Positions 11,208 to 22,680 are shown, counted from the first letter of the stretch. The stretch is 64,000 nucleotides of DNA from Sordaria brevicollis (GCA_033439795.1 JAUTDP010000003.1:1426001-1490000), one strand, 5' to 3'. Translations and numbers: made by a program. The notes: generated by a model from the sequence alone, not told the origin.

Positions 11208-11845
11208 TAGCTATGACAGGCCCGGAAAAAAAAAAAAAGATGGTGGGTTATAGCGGGGAAGTTATAGGGCCGAGGTCCCTGTGGCCGGGTCTTTCCACGG
11301 CTCTTGCCGCTCCCGCCCCACCACCGGGCGTCAATGTCTCGGTTCCTGTTTCTGCGGATTGTTCGGGCCTAGACCAACCTTATCTTTATAACTCCATCCC
11401 GATCAACAATATCCTCTCTCCTTCCACTTGACTCGAACACCGTGATAATCTCTCCTCAACGTCGATACCGTCCACTGTCCTGGTTCGCAACGTCATTGTC
11501 AGCCCATCCCACCCGTACGCGTCAAGAGGCTGTGGAAGCCGCCGTCGACGACCTGCTCACGCACCGCCCAGTTCGCTGCAATGTTGCTGTGTGCTTACAG
11601 ACGACTTGTACATGTACTTGAGGTCGCCTTTCTCGGACTTTACACTCAAATGCTACCAAGAGAATACAACACCGATACAGCAAAAGAAGGCGAGGCAGTG
11701 GCTTGAGGCTTCATAAGACCCTCCGGCTCTGGGGCTATGATACTGTAGACCGCAATGGCAGTCATGATTAAGTATTCTATCCATCTTTATCAACTTCTAT
11801 TCAAAATAACCTGTCCTTACCGTTCCTTTGTACTCGCCCAAGCAC
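11208..11845. other. Intergenic between MITE and PTH11-like gene
   Basis: It contains the distal conserved promoter block 11257-11286 and an A-homopolymer at 11226-11237. A short minus-strand open stretch near 11505-11585 reads well but has no supported exons around it. Nothing else is recognised. Confidence 0.5.
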
Positions 11846-12891
11846 TTATGGCCACGACAAGTCCTCCTCGTCATTACTTTTCGCCATCTTCTTCACCAGG
11901 GGGCGCAGGAAGGGGATGCAAGCGGCGATGATCGTGGTGCAAACCTCGAGGACTGCAAACATGATTACGCAACCGAGGGAGTACATCTCTGGTAGCTTTC
12001 CCAGTGGAAACAGGTGGTCATAGTATGCCTTGGTTCTCAAGCCTCCCATCATTGCTGACCTGTGGAATGTTTTAGCATTTGTCTGATCCCTCGGGCAGCT
12101 GAAGCTACTTACACAAAGGCCATGCTCGTGGCACAAATGATGCCAATCTTGGTGGCCCGTTTAAGTGGTAGCTGCCAAACGACACAGGCCGGAACGGCCG
12201 CCAGCGCAAATTCCTAAAGTCCGGGCTGTCAGCAAGGAAGAAAGCGGATGCAATGGCCACAGGACCTACCAGGAGTGACGAATAAATGGCAATCACGAAG
12301 CTGAAGATGATGGCAAACCTATTATTCAGGCACCTTTTCCTCTTGCTTCCACTCCCGTCGGGCTCGAAGTGGCACTGGTAGTAGCCAAAAGTGGAAGCGG
12401 TAAACAAGGCAGCAGTGCTGAACAGCATCAGGATCCAGAGCAGTATCTTCTGCCATCGAGTGGTGACGAGGCGAATGAGGGTGATGAACCAGGACACCTT
12501 GGAGAAAGCGATGGCGTTGATGCCGAAGAGCAACAGATTTGCTGTCCAGAAGAGAAGAGCGTGCATAACTTCCGGCTCGACGGTGATGTGGTCGCCCTCC
12601 ATGATGGCTGTGCCAACGCCGTGCTTGGCTAGCATGAGGCCTATGATGGCGGTTATGACCATCAATATCTTTGAAGAATCCAAAGTCAGGTGCGTTCTAA
12701 AAATGGGTACAACAGTCTTTACTCACCCAGGAGAAAATTAACACATAGTCATCCAGATAACCCGTCTTTGCCTTCTTTAGCCACCGTCTGCAGTAGAGCC
12801 TCAGAACGATAAAGACAAGTGCCAGTACCGGGAAAAGGATCATGGTACCCCACATTGTGGGCACGATGGTTTTCCCTTTCTTGTGTTCCAT
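11846..12891 (-). CDS. PTH11-like / fungal rhodopsin-domain membrane protein
   Basis: Four exons, 12891-12727, 12668-12270, 12213-12113 and 12059-11846, give 293 codons (292 aa). Introns have clean GT..AG ends and CTGAC/CTAA-type branch points. The N-terminus has a TM helix then RLYCRRWLKKAKTGYLDDYV; a basic stretch followed by a DD pair is characteristic of the fungal SAT4/PTH11-type rhodopsin-like domain. About seven hydrophobic segments follow, with LPLKRATKIGI before TM6, also typical. These proteins are putative non-canonical GPCR-like receptors of the plasma membrane. It is short for the family and lacks an extracellular CFEM domain. The ligand is unknown. A downstream-frame reading without the 60-bp second intron breaks family similarity, which supports the intron. 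Confidence 0.75.
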
Positions 12892-15597
12892 TTCGACGGT
12901 CGTTTTGGTAATGCCGGGTCAACACTGGATTTCCGAGGTGCTGATCGTTACCAATAGGCAAAGCCCTCGAGAGAGGTTGACAAAATCCGATATCTCATCC
13001 TTTTAATCTATTGAGCATGTTGAGAATAGCATGGGTGAGGGAAGTCTTGAGATCCCGTGCATTACTTGCGACGACCATAAACATGGGTGCTGAAAGAGAT
13101 AAAGAAGGGAGCAAGAAGTCAAGTCGTACAGAGATGCCGGCATTCGCTTCAAGTTTTCCACGCCTGGCAGTTGATATTGACCTTCTACAAACCTTGTCTT
13201 CGACAGGCTAGCCACGTGTTTGCTACGATTTGTTGCGGAATCGTGCATTGAATTCGACTCGAACCCGTCGAAAATGGACGGCACATCCGTCTGGGCCGTG
13301 TTTGGATCTCGGTCGGACCAGACGGCTCGGAGCCTCGGACAGGCCAGCACGGAACTGAGAGGACTGAAGGAGGTGCGCGATGGTGACACCGGCCAGGTTG
13401 GTGATTTCTTGGCAAGGACGGTATGGACGGTATGGACGGGACGGAGGTGTCAGGCGTGACTTGGGAAGTTCCTTCCATTTTGCAAGTCGTTTCGGACCAC
13501 GGTGAGAATCGAGGAAAGAACGACTGAGCAGTCGTGGCCAACCGTACTGGCCCAATTTTCACTAGGATGATCTCTGTCGGCCAGGGCTTTCCCGTCCTGG
13601 GGCTTCTTTTGCCCTCCACCTATCCGTCTCCCGTCGGTCCTTTCAGTTCTCGCAATCTTTTCCAATCAGCCTGCCTTTCCAGGCTCTCATTTTGTTCCCT
13701 TGTTCTCAATCGCTCCGTTTTGGCTTTTCCTCGGAGCTTCCCTCGTCCATTTGGCAGCTTTTATTGTGACTCATCCCGGCCCCTTTCTCATCTCTTGTCT
13801 TCCTGGACATTGACTGCCTCTGATTTGAAAACGTTCATTCGGCGTCATCGTCGACATCCTCATGAAGTCTATTGGAGATACTCGTCATCCCCGAACACCG
13901 TGGCCCTCCCCTTCGCAAGCGATGCCATGTTAGCCCACCGCTGCCTCCAGGGCCTCACGGCTTTCCCTCGTTTATACTTTCCCCTCCTCAGTACCCAGCC
14001 GAGATGGTGACTGGGTTTAGGTATTTTTGGCGCCACCTCACATTTCCAGTTAGAACCCTGTTTGCCCAGATCTACCATGTTATGGATCTACAGTTGTACG
14101 GTGATGCCGTGGTGGTAGGCGACAGCACAAAACTGATTTGCATACGCTGACAGAAGGGCTAACTGAAACAAAGACTGGATTAACGCGCCAGGAAGACGTT
14201 GAACGGTCTTGTCAACAAAAGGAAACGCAACAATGAAGTGACACAAAAACACGGAACAATTGTCCGTACCGAGACAAAGCACATCGTGCTGGCGCATCAG
14301 ATATCGGTTAGCGTATTCCCCTTTCCATTCCCAAAGGCTTCCAAGCCACCACCGTAATGCTTCCGAACTGATCAACGGTCTTTTTCCTTTTTTCGGCTCA
14401 CCTGGCCTCCAAAACTATCGACAGTCAAAAACTTCTCCTCGACAAGCGATTCCGAAGTGTCAAATCGTCGTCAGCTTTTTTCCCCCTTCCTCGGCCAGGG
14501 AAGCGTGGACTCCACTGGCCCTACACTACAGGCCTGGAACCTACCGAGAAGCGAGCCCAGAGCCCCTGGCTAGTCCCATAGCATCGATAGCTTCAGCTCA
14601 GCTCCTCCACCTCGTTTTGATCTCGGCACCCCGCATGGGCACCAAATTCGTGCTATCATGCAGGAAATTATCGCTTCAAGTTACTCCCAATAACGCCACC
14701 AAGCTTGCTGATAGGTCCACTATGGCGCACTGAGCCCGATCGTCCTGTCTTGGCCAAGCTGGATTCGGTGAGATTCCGGTGAGTTGGCCCAGCGGTGATA
14801 GCGTGGTGATCGGCAACTTCCAGAAGCAAAGAGGATGCCTACACGTGTACCGACCACTGCTGCCACTGTAAGGGAGCACTGCAGAGCCAACCACCTCTGG
14901 CAAACCGCAAGAATGTAAAATGAACGATTTGGGATGAGCCTCAGATTGAGATTGACACGGGAGCTTTGGGGGCCACGCAAACATAGTCCTTTGGCGAGTA
15001 GAGGTACAAACAAGCAAGGGCTGACATGCAACGGGTAAAGAGCATGGCGAGCCACATGTTGTTATTGAATGACGGTCCGAACATTTGTCGCGTGGCGCCC
15101 TCACCCATGTCTAGCCAGGCAAGTCCTCGATAACGAATATTTGGTGTGGAGCAGCTGAGCGAATGTTAACAGAGCTCTTAAGGCTGTACCTTATCTTGCT
15201 TGTTCTTCGCAAAGATCTCCAACACCATAACCCAACGGGAGTACCTGGTGGCGCTCCTCCTTTGTCTTGCGCCCGGATCCTGCTGGATGTGTTTGCTTGT
15301 TTTGGGTTCCGGCATGGTGGTGGTGGTCTAAAGCGATGAACACCAAGCAAGGTCAAAGCACGGTGCTATTCCGCCCTTTGCCTAGCCTTTTGGGCTAAAC
15401 AACCAGGCAAGCCTGCTGACCTGTTATTGTCTGTGCAACGAGCCCGATACAAAGCTAGTTCGTCCCCCAGAACCCCCAGGGCTTTTTTTCACTTTAACAT
15501 TCCGGATTTCCATTCATCTATTTTCTCCTTCGCGGCTGGAGAACCAAACCCATGGGACGATTCATGTTCGAGCTATCGCGACAATCCGGGCGTGACC
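12892..15597. other. 2.7-kb intergenic stretch
   Basis: Several open frames exist on both strands (for example 13534-14010) but none shows a domain, codon bias or splice structure I trust. The stretch is pyrimidine-rich near 13600-13850 and could include long leaders of the flanking genes. A small 9-bp-unit repeat is listed separately. Confidence 0.5.
13416..13444. repeat. Short 9-bp tandem repeat
   Basis: About three units of a ggacggtat-type 9-mer occur in tandem. It is a simple repeat with no inferred function. Confidence 0.6.
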
Positions 15598-17189
15598 ATG
15601 CAGTTGCCAGGATGGCTGGTCTGGTACAAGAAGCCGGAGTATAGGAACTTTAGGGAATATGCCAACAAGGCAAGCTCTGGGAGGAGGTCGCCAAGTCCAG
15701 ATCCGGGAAGGGAGGGAATGATACCGAGCCGGCTGCGACTTGAGCGTATACTTCAGAACAAGACATGTAAGTCATCTCACTCCGGTGTTGCATCAGATGG
15801 ATGATGTACTGACAAGGTGGTATCGATAGGTAGTCCAATGTCGCTTTACGACTTTTACATGTATTTGAAGTACATTGAGTTTTCATCCGAGAACCTCGAA
15901 TTCTATATCTGGTTCAAGAACTACGAAGAATCCTATAACAAAGGCCTTGCTTCTCGCTACGACAAGGACTTTGACGGCTTGGTCAAGACGGCATCGGAAG
16001 CTGGGAGCGTATCGTCATCCGTCTTCAAGAAGGATCATTATCAACCGAGTGATGGTGAAGGCGACGGCGATGTTGAGAATGGTAAGTTAACCGGCAGTGA
16101 TCAAACATGATTCTCGACACAGTGCACTTTGCAGGAGTCCCGGGTCGTTGGTTTCAGGACTCGATCAGCCGCTAACAATCAACAGCCACCACAGCGGGAG
16201 ATACCCTCCATCGCATCTCAATGCTCATCGCCACCTCAGCCCCATGCGCCACCAGCGTCGGCCATCCATCCTGTCGGCCATGCGGACCCTGTGGTCCATC
16301 ACCCAACCTGGCCTTCCCGACGACAGCCTTCTTCAACAACTTCAACAACAGCCGTACCGCCGTGCTCGCAAAAGACCCGACCCCCGACCCCTCCGATCCG
16401 GCCAACAAGTTGGCAACCCTTGGGCTTCTGGCCCCTCAACCGGGTCCCATTCCCCACTCTGAGATCCAAACCATCATCACTCTCTTCCTCTTGCCGTCGT
16501 CACCAAAGGAACTCAACATCCCCATGTCCCTTCGCCGGACTGCTCTCGATGCTCTTGCCGCCACACCCCAGGGCACGTTACCGGACCCGAAGATCCTTCG
16601 ACCCATCGCCGATCATGTCTACCACTTGCTTCACTCGTGCTCGCACCGCAACTTTGTACGACTTGGGGTAGGCAACGGGACTTTCGAGACCATCTGCTTT
16701 GCCACGTTCTTGGGATTTTTCTCGCTGGGGATGGGCTTCTTGGTGGTTCTGCTTAGGGCGTTTACGGCTGGCAGGGGTGCACGGAGCAGATGGGAGTCCT
16801 TTGATGGGTTTGGGTTTTGGTTTGTGGGGATGAGTTTGGTGCTAAGCGGGTTGAGGGGCAGTTGCTTCTTTTTGCTCCTGTTCTCACGGAGGCAGATGTT
16901 GCCGTGGGAGAGGTTGAATGACGGGGAGAAGACTGACGGGACAGTAGAAATGAGTGGTGGTCAAGATGAGAGTGAAGAAGGGAAGGAAAATAAGAGGATG
17001 TCTGTGAGACAAAGGGTGGGAAGGATGATGATCTTTGACAAGAGGTTGAAGGTGCAGGAACGTAGTCTGAGGAGGTTGCAGAGGAAAATTGTGATGCAGA
17101 GTATGGCGGCTGGAACAATATTTGCGTCTATAGCAGCCGTGGTGTTTCTTTTGCTTCCGATTTGGAAGGAGACGGTCTGTGATGACTGA
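15598..17189 (+). CDS. RGS-domain protein with C-terminal transmembrane helices
   Basis: Three exons, 15598-15766, 15830-16081 and 16186-17189, give 475 codons (474 aa). Both introns have GTAAGT donors, and the second ends CTAACAATCAACAG. Residues ~45-100 hold the first half of an RGS domain (LERILQNKTCSPMSLYDFYM, then EFSSENLEFYIWF). The second half appears near residues 250-320 (IPMSLRRTALDAL ... ILRPIADHVYHLL), so a ~130-residue insert splits the domain. Three hydrophobic segments follow (near 335-360, 375-400 and 450-470) with a Lys/Arg/Glu-rich cytosolic stretch before the last. RGS proteins accelerate GTP hydrolysis on G-alpha subunits; a membrane-anchored regulator is a known fungal arrangement. 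Which G-alpha it acts on cannot be read from sequence. Confidence 0.82.
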
Positions 17190-17811
17190 TGATGGATGGG
17201 CGATGTCGGGATTGGAATTTTTGGGTTGGCGTCTGGAGTTATGTTGCCATCAGGAGGGTCTTTCCGTTTGCTTTTGCGTCTATATACCCCTAATAGAGCG
17301 TTCGTCTGGTCCTTATCCTCCTTGATCCCAGTTTGCGTCGTCATCTCACACCACGATATTCCGGGCCAGGATGACCGACAGAAGTATATCGATCGCCCAC
17401 GTCTTGGCATCGGAACACAACAGGACCCCATGGGCTGGGCATAAACCGGGAAGGAGGTGAGTCTATTCCCAGATGAGGCTCGACGGACTTTCGAACGACG
17501 GGTGTTCGGGTAGGGATTCCTGTCTGGCCAGTCGACGGTCGAACGCAACCTTTCCCTCCGTGTTCCTGCATTCCCGAACGGTCAAAGGGCCCACCCGGAC
17601 CCCTGTCTTGTAAGTCTTCCACCAATCATCTTACACCATCTCGACTTAGCGAGGAGAGGAGTACCATACCTGTAGCTCCGTGGTCCAGATCTGGGACGCA
17701 CGTGGAATAACGTATATCTTTGACGACAACCTCTGCTGTTTCTCTCAAGATGTGAGATGTCGATCATCCTGCTTGCTCTTCCCTCCTCAGGACCAAATCT
17801 CACGATCCACC
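17190..17811. promoter_or_regulatory. Intergenic: 3' flank of RGS gene and promoter of esterase gene
   Basis: No ORF is supported. The sequence just before the esterase ATG (cacgatccaccatggc) is a strong fungal Kozak context. Confidence 0.5.
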
Positions 17812-19155
17812 ATGGCAGCTCTCAAACTCGGCCTCATGGCTCTAGCCCCAGCGCTAGCAGTCGCTGCTGATATCCCACTCTGGGGACAATGCGGTGGTAT
17901 CGGATGGCAGTCTGCCGGCTCGTCTTGCACCACGGTAGCTACATGCACGTCGTATAACGACTATTACTGTAGGTTTCCTCTTCATCTGTTGGTAATCTGT
18001 TAATGGTCTCGTCAAGTCTTCACCATGACTAATCAACATGAACCTCCAGACCAATGCGTCCCCAAGCCCACCTCCGCCGCTGTCGTGACGACCACCTCCA
18101 CTAAACCCATCACCGTCTCGGCCACAACCACCAGCAAGGCCACAACCTTATCAACCAGCACCAAACCCACCTCCTCCTCCACCTCCTCCATCCCCGCCCC
18201 CACCGCCACCTCAACCAAATACTTCATCTCCTTCGGCGACTCCTACTCCCAAACCGGTTTCGACATCAACGGCTCCAAACCCTCCCCCGCCAACCCTCTC
18301 GGCAACCCTGCCCTCCCCGGGTGGACCTCCTCCGGCGGCCTCAACTGGGTTGGCTTCCTCACCTCGCAACTTAACTCCTCCCTCGTGCTATCCTACAACT
18401 TTGCCTACGGAGGCGCCACCACCAATGCATCGCTCGTTACCCCTTACGCTCCGGAGGTGAAGAGTTTTGTCGACCAAGTCGCTCAGTTCTCGTCAAGCAT
18501 CGCTAGCAAGCCCGCATACGCGCCCTGGACCAGCCAAAACTCGGTCTTTGCCGTCTGGATCGGGGTTAACGATGTCGGCAACAGCTGGTGGTTGGGCGAG
18601 GCCGAGATGAACACGTTGTATAAGAAGATAATGGATTCGTACTTTGGGAGGTTGCAGGTTTTGTATGAGGCTGGTGCTCGTAAGTTTTTGTTGTTGGGTG
18701 CTGCTCGTAAGTTTTTTTTTTTTTTTTTAATTTTTTTTTTTTTAAATTTTTTTTTTTTTCTTTCCCTTACTCTCCCTTTTTTGGTTTTGACAAGGCAAGA
18801 AAAGATGGATGCTAACCGTGACAAAAAAGCAATTTATCACACCCCCCTAATGATCTCCCAGGGCGCCTCCGCCGTCGCTGCGCAAAAGGTGGCCATTGGC
18901 AAGTATAACTCGCTGCTGGCCTCTCGCTTGGATGAGTTTTTGGAGGTGAACTGCGATGCCGAGGGCGTGGTGGTCGATACGGTGGCTCCGTTTGAGGAGG
19001 CCGTGAAAAATCCGACGAAGTATGGTGCGCCGGATGCGACTTGTGAAAGTGCGGATGGAACGAGTTGTTTGTGGTTTAACGATTATCATCCGGGAGTACA
19101 GATTCAGAAGTTGGTTGCACAGGCGGTGAAGGCGGTTGCGGGGGGGTTCTTTTGA
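17812..19155 (+). CDS. Secreted CBM1-linked GDSL/SGNH esterase (CE16-like)
   Basis: Three exons, 17812-17968, 18050-18706 and 18830-19155, give 380 codons (379 aa). A signal peptide covers residues 1-19. A fungal cellulose-binding module (CBM1) follows: WGQCGGIGW, with Cys pairs closing at YYYQC, residues ~20-58. Next is a Ser/Thr/Pro linker (60-108) and an SGNH hydrolase: FGDSYSQTG near 115 (catalytic Ser), GGATTN near 173, GVND near 224 and DYHPG near 355 (Asp and His). This fits carbohydrate esterase family 16 acetyl esterases, which deacetylate hemicellulose-derived sugars; CBM1 would target it to plant cell wall. Intron 2 contains long T-tracts, and its donor GCTCGTAAGTTTTT is duplicated 33 bp upstream inside the exon. 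The acceptor at 18829 was chosen because it restores the conserved GAAPIYHTPLM junction. Confidence 0.85.
18711..18760 (+). repeat. Poly-T tracts inside esterase intron 2
   Basis: Three near-pure T runs, separated by AA or AAA, lie directly after the splice donor. They probably represent the expanded polypyrimidine part of the intron. Confidence 0.8.
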
Positions 19156-20244
19156 GTGTTTGAGGTGAGGAAGGTTTGCGGAAGAGGCATTGGGGTGCGG
19201 GAAGAAGAGTATGGTGAGAATTGAGAAGGGTGATGCTTGGAGGTGATGGTGGTGATGCGGAAGGGCCGCCGCGCGGGGGGTGGGAGAGATGCGCCTTGGT
19301 AGTAAGACGCCTGGCATTTTTACCAGTGACGATTGTTCATCGTTACCTTCGATTGTATATAGCTTCAAGAACTTAGGTTGTACATATCTCTCTATTTACA
19401 TACAATTGACGGATAATGGCATTGTTCTTTCTATTGAAGGGTAAAGGGAGAGGAAAGAGCAAAAGGATATGGCTTGAACACCCCGGGGTCGATATTCAAG
19501 AAGGGGGTGTGCGCAATTTTGCAGACATTCCAAAATTACCCTCCCCCGCATCATTCGTTCAAATGACACAACATCATGTCCCATTTGTTCAAAATCCATG
19601 AAGAACCACTCTCGCTCATCACTCATCAACACCACGAAGAAAGATGGAGCGAATCTTTCTTACGCACCTTATTTCCAAACGCGCCGCGTTTGAGAAAAGA
19701 GGAAACCAAAGATGGGGAATTGATTGATTGATTGGCTTGGTTTGAAGAAGAGGAAGAAGCCTAGAATGGCCCAGCTAAATACCCGAGAAACGAAAACCTT
19801 GGTGGGGAACAGTTTTTGAGTGGAGACACGTTGCAGCCAAAGGAAGGGGCTGACTGAGGCTCTGAGCAGCTGCGCCACACCCCCTCTGCTGATGACAGGC
19901 CATGGTTGAAGCCCAAACTGCGACGACAAACGAGGGAATGGCCTCTCCTCCTTTCCATCCCATCTCATCCACGGCTGACCAGTACCGAAGATTTCTCGAT
20001 CTTGAAGCACTGGCTGATCAATGTTTACAAATCGCTGCATCCGATGAGGCTACAAAGATGGGTTGCCGCTGCGCCACGGCTTTCCTGGTTGTCATCGACT
20101 CTTCCCGGAGAACATCTGCGTGGCTACCATCACGAGAACCCTTCTCTTTGCAATGGAATAAATCAGTACCAGACTCGTAGTCGTACCGCGTTTTAAACTA
20201 CACATCTCATATTGGAATACCGTCCTCCGCGCGGTAGCAACGTA
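19156..20244. other. Intergenic before HET gene; mostly left direct repeat
   Basis: No gene is supported. From ~19580 to ~20075 the sequence recurs downstream of the HET gene (see repeat entries). Confidence 0.6.
19580..20075. repeat. Left direct repeat flanking the HET gene
   Basis: Two parts match the right side in the same order. 19581-19647 (catttgttcaaaatcc ... catcaacaccacgaag) matches 22682-22745. 19871-20060 (gcgccacaccccctctgctg, ggttgaagcc, tcccatctcatccacgg, then gatttctcgatcttgaagca and ctggctgatc) matches 22747-22870 and 23440-23515. The left copy has ~220 bp (19650-19870) that the right copy lacks. Confidence 0.7.
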
Positions 20245-22596
20245 ATGCCGAACTCCCGATCTCTACCAGAATCGTCGAACCAGCACCTCTCAATCCTATC
20301 GAAAGGCGCAGACAAATATCTTTGCCAAAGATGTGCGCATCTTTATCCAGTCATGATGCGAATGTGGTTGGGGCACGAAATAAAGGAATTTAGTGGGTTC
20401 AAGTTCAACGATTGGATCGAAGTCGGCTCTATCAACTCGATCATCGGTAACAAGCTACGATGTAACCTCTGCCGAGTTTTGTCGGATATGTTAGAGCTCA
20501 CCTCTCTACCCTCGGTTCCTGGCAAGACGATAATCCGACTCAAAAAGCTGTCCCTACCGAGTCCTGGAAACCCTTTGAATCAATTCAATGCTAGAGGCAA
20601 CAGGGAAATCACAAGAGACGACCGAAAGAAGCCTCTTTCATACCTGGAGCTTCTTGACTACTGCGATCATAGTCATTTTCAGCATAAACCGCCGCCACCG
20701 GCACCTTTCGTAAGAAAATTCGAGTTCTCAACCGACGACACCAGTGTCTCTCCAAAGTTCGACCTCATACCACTTGATGAAGACCTTTCCGGGTTTGGGA
20801 GCCAGCATTTGACCTGGAGCGGCAGAATCACGCCCCGAGAGCATCGAGTTGCTATGATCCAGAGGTGGCTATCCCGGTGTGAAAGGGATCATGGTCAAAA
20901 ATGTGGACATTATTTTTCGGAAACTAACTTCGGCGACAAACTGCTGGTAGTGGATGTGCAACGTGGCTGTCTGGCAGAAATAACACCCTGCCTATCCAAA
21001 CGCTACTTCGCCCTCAGTTATGTCTGGGGCCGCCAGGCAACGTTTCAGACCCTCAAGCAGAACGTCGAGCGCCTACGCCAGCCAGGGAGCATCAGTTACT
21101 CCAGTGACATGCTGCCAAGAACCATTCGAGACGCCATTCAGCTGCTCATTGCCCTCAACGAGCGTTATCTGTGGTGCGATCGGCTATGCATCATCCAAGA
21201 CGACTCAGAGAGTAAACACTCATCCATCTCTCGCATGAATGTCATTTTCGGAGGTGCTTATGCTGTTATCATGGCCAGGAGCGGTTCCGACGCCGAGGCC
21301 GGTCTCTTATCCCCTGGCCATGGACACCCATGGCACCGCGTATGTCGACTCTCGGACAGCATGAGATTCGTCACTGTACCAAGCAGTAGAGCAGAAGAAG
21401 GAGCGGGTTTGGCTCCGCTAGAGGGCCGTGGCTGGGCCTACCAGGAGAAAGTGCTTGCCTGGAGGACACTTACATTCAACCACGGCCACGTCTCCTTTCA
21501 GTGCTGCCAGGCGCTTTGGCGTGAGGATGTGGACCTTGAAGGCGTTTTTTTTGATGAGCCCATGCAGAAGAGAATCACCGAGACATATGGAGGCAGCGCC
21601 ATGCTCCGCGAGTTGTCGCAAGTCTACCTGTTTCCGAGAGATGTCCCCAACTACTTGGCTCTCTACAGCACCTGCCTGCAAGACTACTCCAAGCGCACGT
21701 TGACCTACCAATCAGACGCCCTCAGCGCCTTCGAAGGAATACTGCAGACGCTCGCCTCGTGGTCGAACTCTGCCTTTCACGTCGGCCTTCCTCGCCACGA
21801 AATGCTGTTTTTCATAACGATGCTCTGGGAAACAAGTCAACCGTATGATACGCTACGGGGTAACTCATATCCGACTTGGTCCTGGGTAGCATGGAAAGGA
21901 GCCATCACTACCCATTTCGAGAAGCTTCATGCCTGGCAGTTGGACTCGTGGGTTGTCTGGTTTGAAGACGGCTTTGACTCGGTCGATCCAGTCCACTGGG
22001 ACAAGAATCGAGTGGGTATGCCGGAGGATATTAAATTCCTCTGCGGCAACGTGGAAGTCATCCAGTATCCCTTCAGGGACCTAGGCCTGGAAGCCCCACT
22101 TACTCTGGGGGCGCTCCGGTTTTACACCCTCTGTGCTTCGTTCGAGATGTGCGTCGGTGATCCTACTGCGGAGCTGTTGGGTAAGGTGCCTTCAGCCTCT
22201 GTTGCTTTCCTGCGGGATAAGCACGGAATCCCGTGTGGCCGTTTTGGCTGCAACACCGGCGAAGGGTCATTAAAGGATACTTCGGAGGGGTTCATCCCAG
22301 TCGGGCTAAAAGGAAGGCAAAGTGTCATTGTCCTAGCACGCGGTCATCCGCCAGAATTTACTGGAAATATGTGGCACCTGCGTGAAGATCGCTACATCAG
22401 ATCTGTGCAGCGTACAACCGGACGCACCCCGCGGCATTATGAGTATGAGAACCCTAGGCAGCTATTTGCCGCCATCATCGTTGACTGGGTTGACGGAGTG
22501 GCGTATAGAAAGTGTTCAAAGATTGCTTGGATAGCCCCCGCGGCGTTCACGGCGGCTTTGGAACCTCCGCAGTGGGGGAGAGTAGTGCTTCGGTGA
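20245..22596 (+). CDS. HET-domain (heterokaryon incompatibility) protein
   Basis: Intronless ORF of 784 codons (783 aa) from the first ATG at 20245. An N-terminal Cys pair (YLCQRCAHLYP near 23-33, NLCRVL near 77) could bind metal. The HET domain spans about residues 250-400: RYFALSYVWG at 253-262, then LPRTIRDAIQL, LWCDRLCIIQDD, NVIFGGAYAVIMA and WAYQEKVLAWR near 397. These are the blocks of HET proteins, which trigger programmed death after fusion of unlike hyphae or act in related allorecognition. The C-terminal ~380 residues have no partner domain I recognise (no NACHT, WD40 or ankyrin). The reading frame is intact with no RIP stops. The locus is bracketed by direct repeats. Confidence 0.88.
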   Translation: MPNSRSLPESSNQHLSILSKGADKYLCQRCAHLYPVMMRMWLGHEIKEFSGFKFNDWIEVGSINSIIGNKLRCNLCRVLSDMLELTSLPSVPGKTIIRLKKLSLPSPGNPLNQFNARGNREITRDDRKKPLSYLELLDYCDHSHFQHKPPPPAPFVRKFEFSTDDTSVSPKFDLIPLDEDLSGFGSQHLTWSGRITPREHRVAMIQRWLSRCERDHGQKCGHYFSETNFGDKLLVVDVQRGCLAEITPCLSKRYFALSYVWGRQATFQTLKQNVERLRQPGSISYSSDMLPRTIRDAIQLLIALNERYLWCDRLCIIQDDSESKHSSISRMNVIFGGAYAVIMARSGSDAEAGLLSPGHGHPWHRVCRLSDSMRFVTVPSSRAEEGAGLAPLEGRGWAYQEKVLAWRTLTFNHGHVSFQCCQALWREDVDLEGVFFDEPMQKRITETYGGSAMLRELSQVYLFPRDVPNYLALYSTCLQDYSKRTLTYQSDALSAFEGILQTLASWSNSAFHVGLPRHEMLFFITMLWETSQPYDTLRGNSYPTWSWVAWKGAITTHFEKLHAWQLDSWVVWFEDGFDSVDPVHWDKNRVGMPEDIKFLCGNVEVIQYPFRDLGLEAPLTLGALRFYTLCASFEMCVGDPTAELLGKVPSASVAFLRDKHGIPCGRFGCNTGEGSLKDTSEGFIPVGLKGRQSVIVLARGHPPEFTGNMWHLREDRYIRSVQRTTGRTPRHYEYENPRQLFAAIIVDWVDGVAYRKCSKIAWIAPAAFTAALEPPQWGRVVLR

Positions 22597-22680
22597 CCAC
22601 AATATCCGCATTAAGGACTCGGATAGCTATCCAAGAAGAACCGTGTATGAGATCCTGATAAAAGGAGGAAATTTATTTCC

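Noticed and set aside
11505..11585. Minus-strand open stretch reading like an exon end (AANWAVREQ...)
   Set aside because: Only ~27 codons with no believable upstream exon; could be chance.
13534..14010. Open frame of 158 codons on the plus strand
   Set aside because: It overlaps other open frames on the opposite strand, is Ser/Pro/Phe-rich from pyrimidine-rich DNA, and has no domain or intron signals.
18483..18824. Lys-rich minus-strand ORF
   Set aside because: Antisense of the poly-T intron in the esterase gene.
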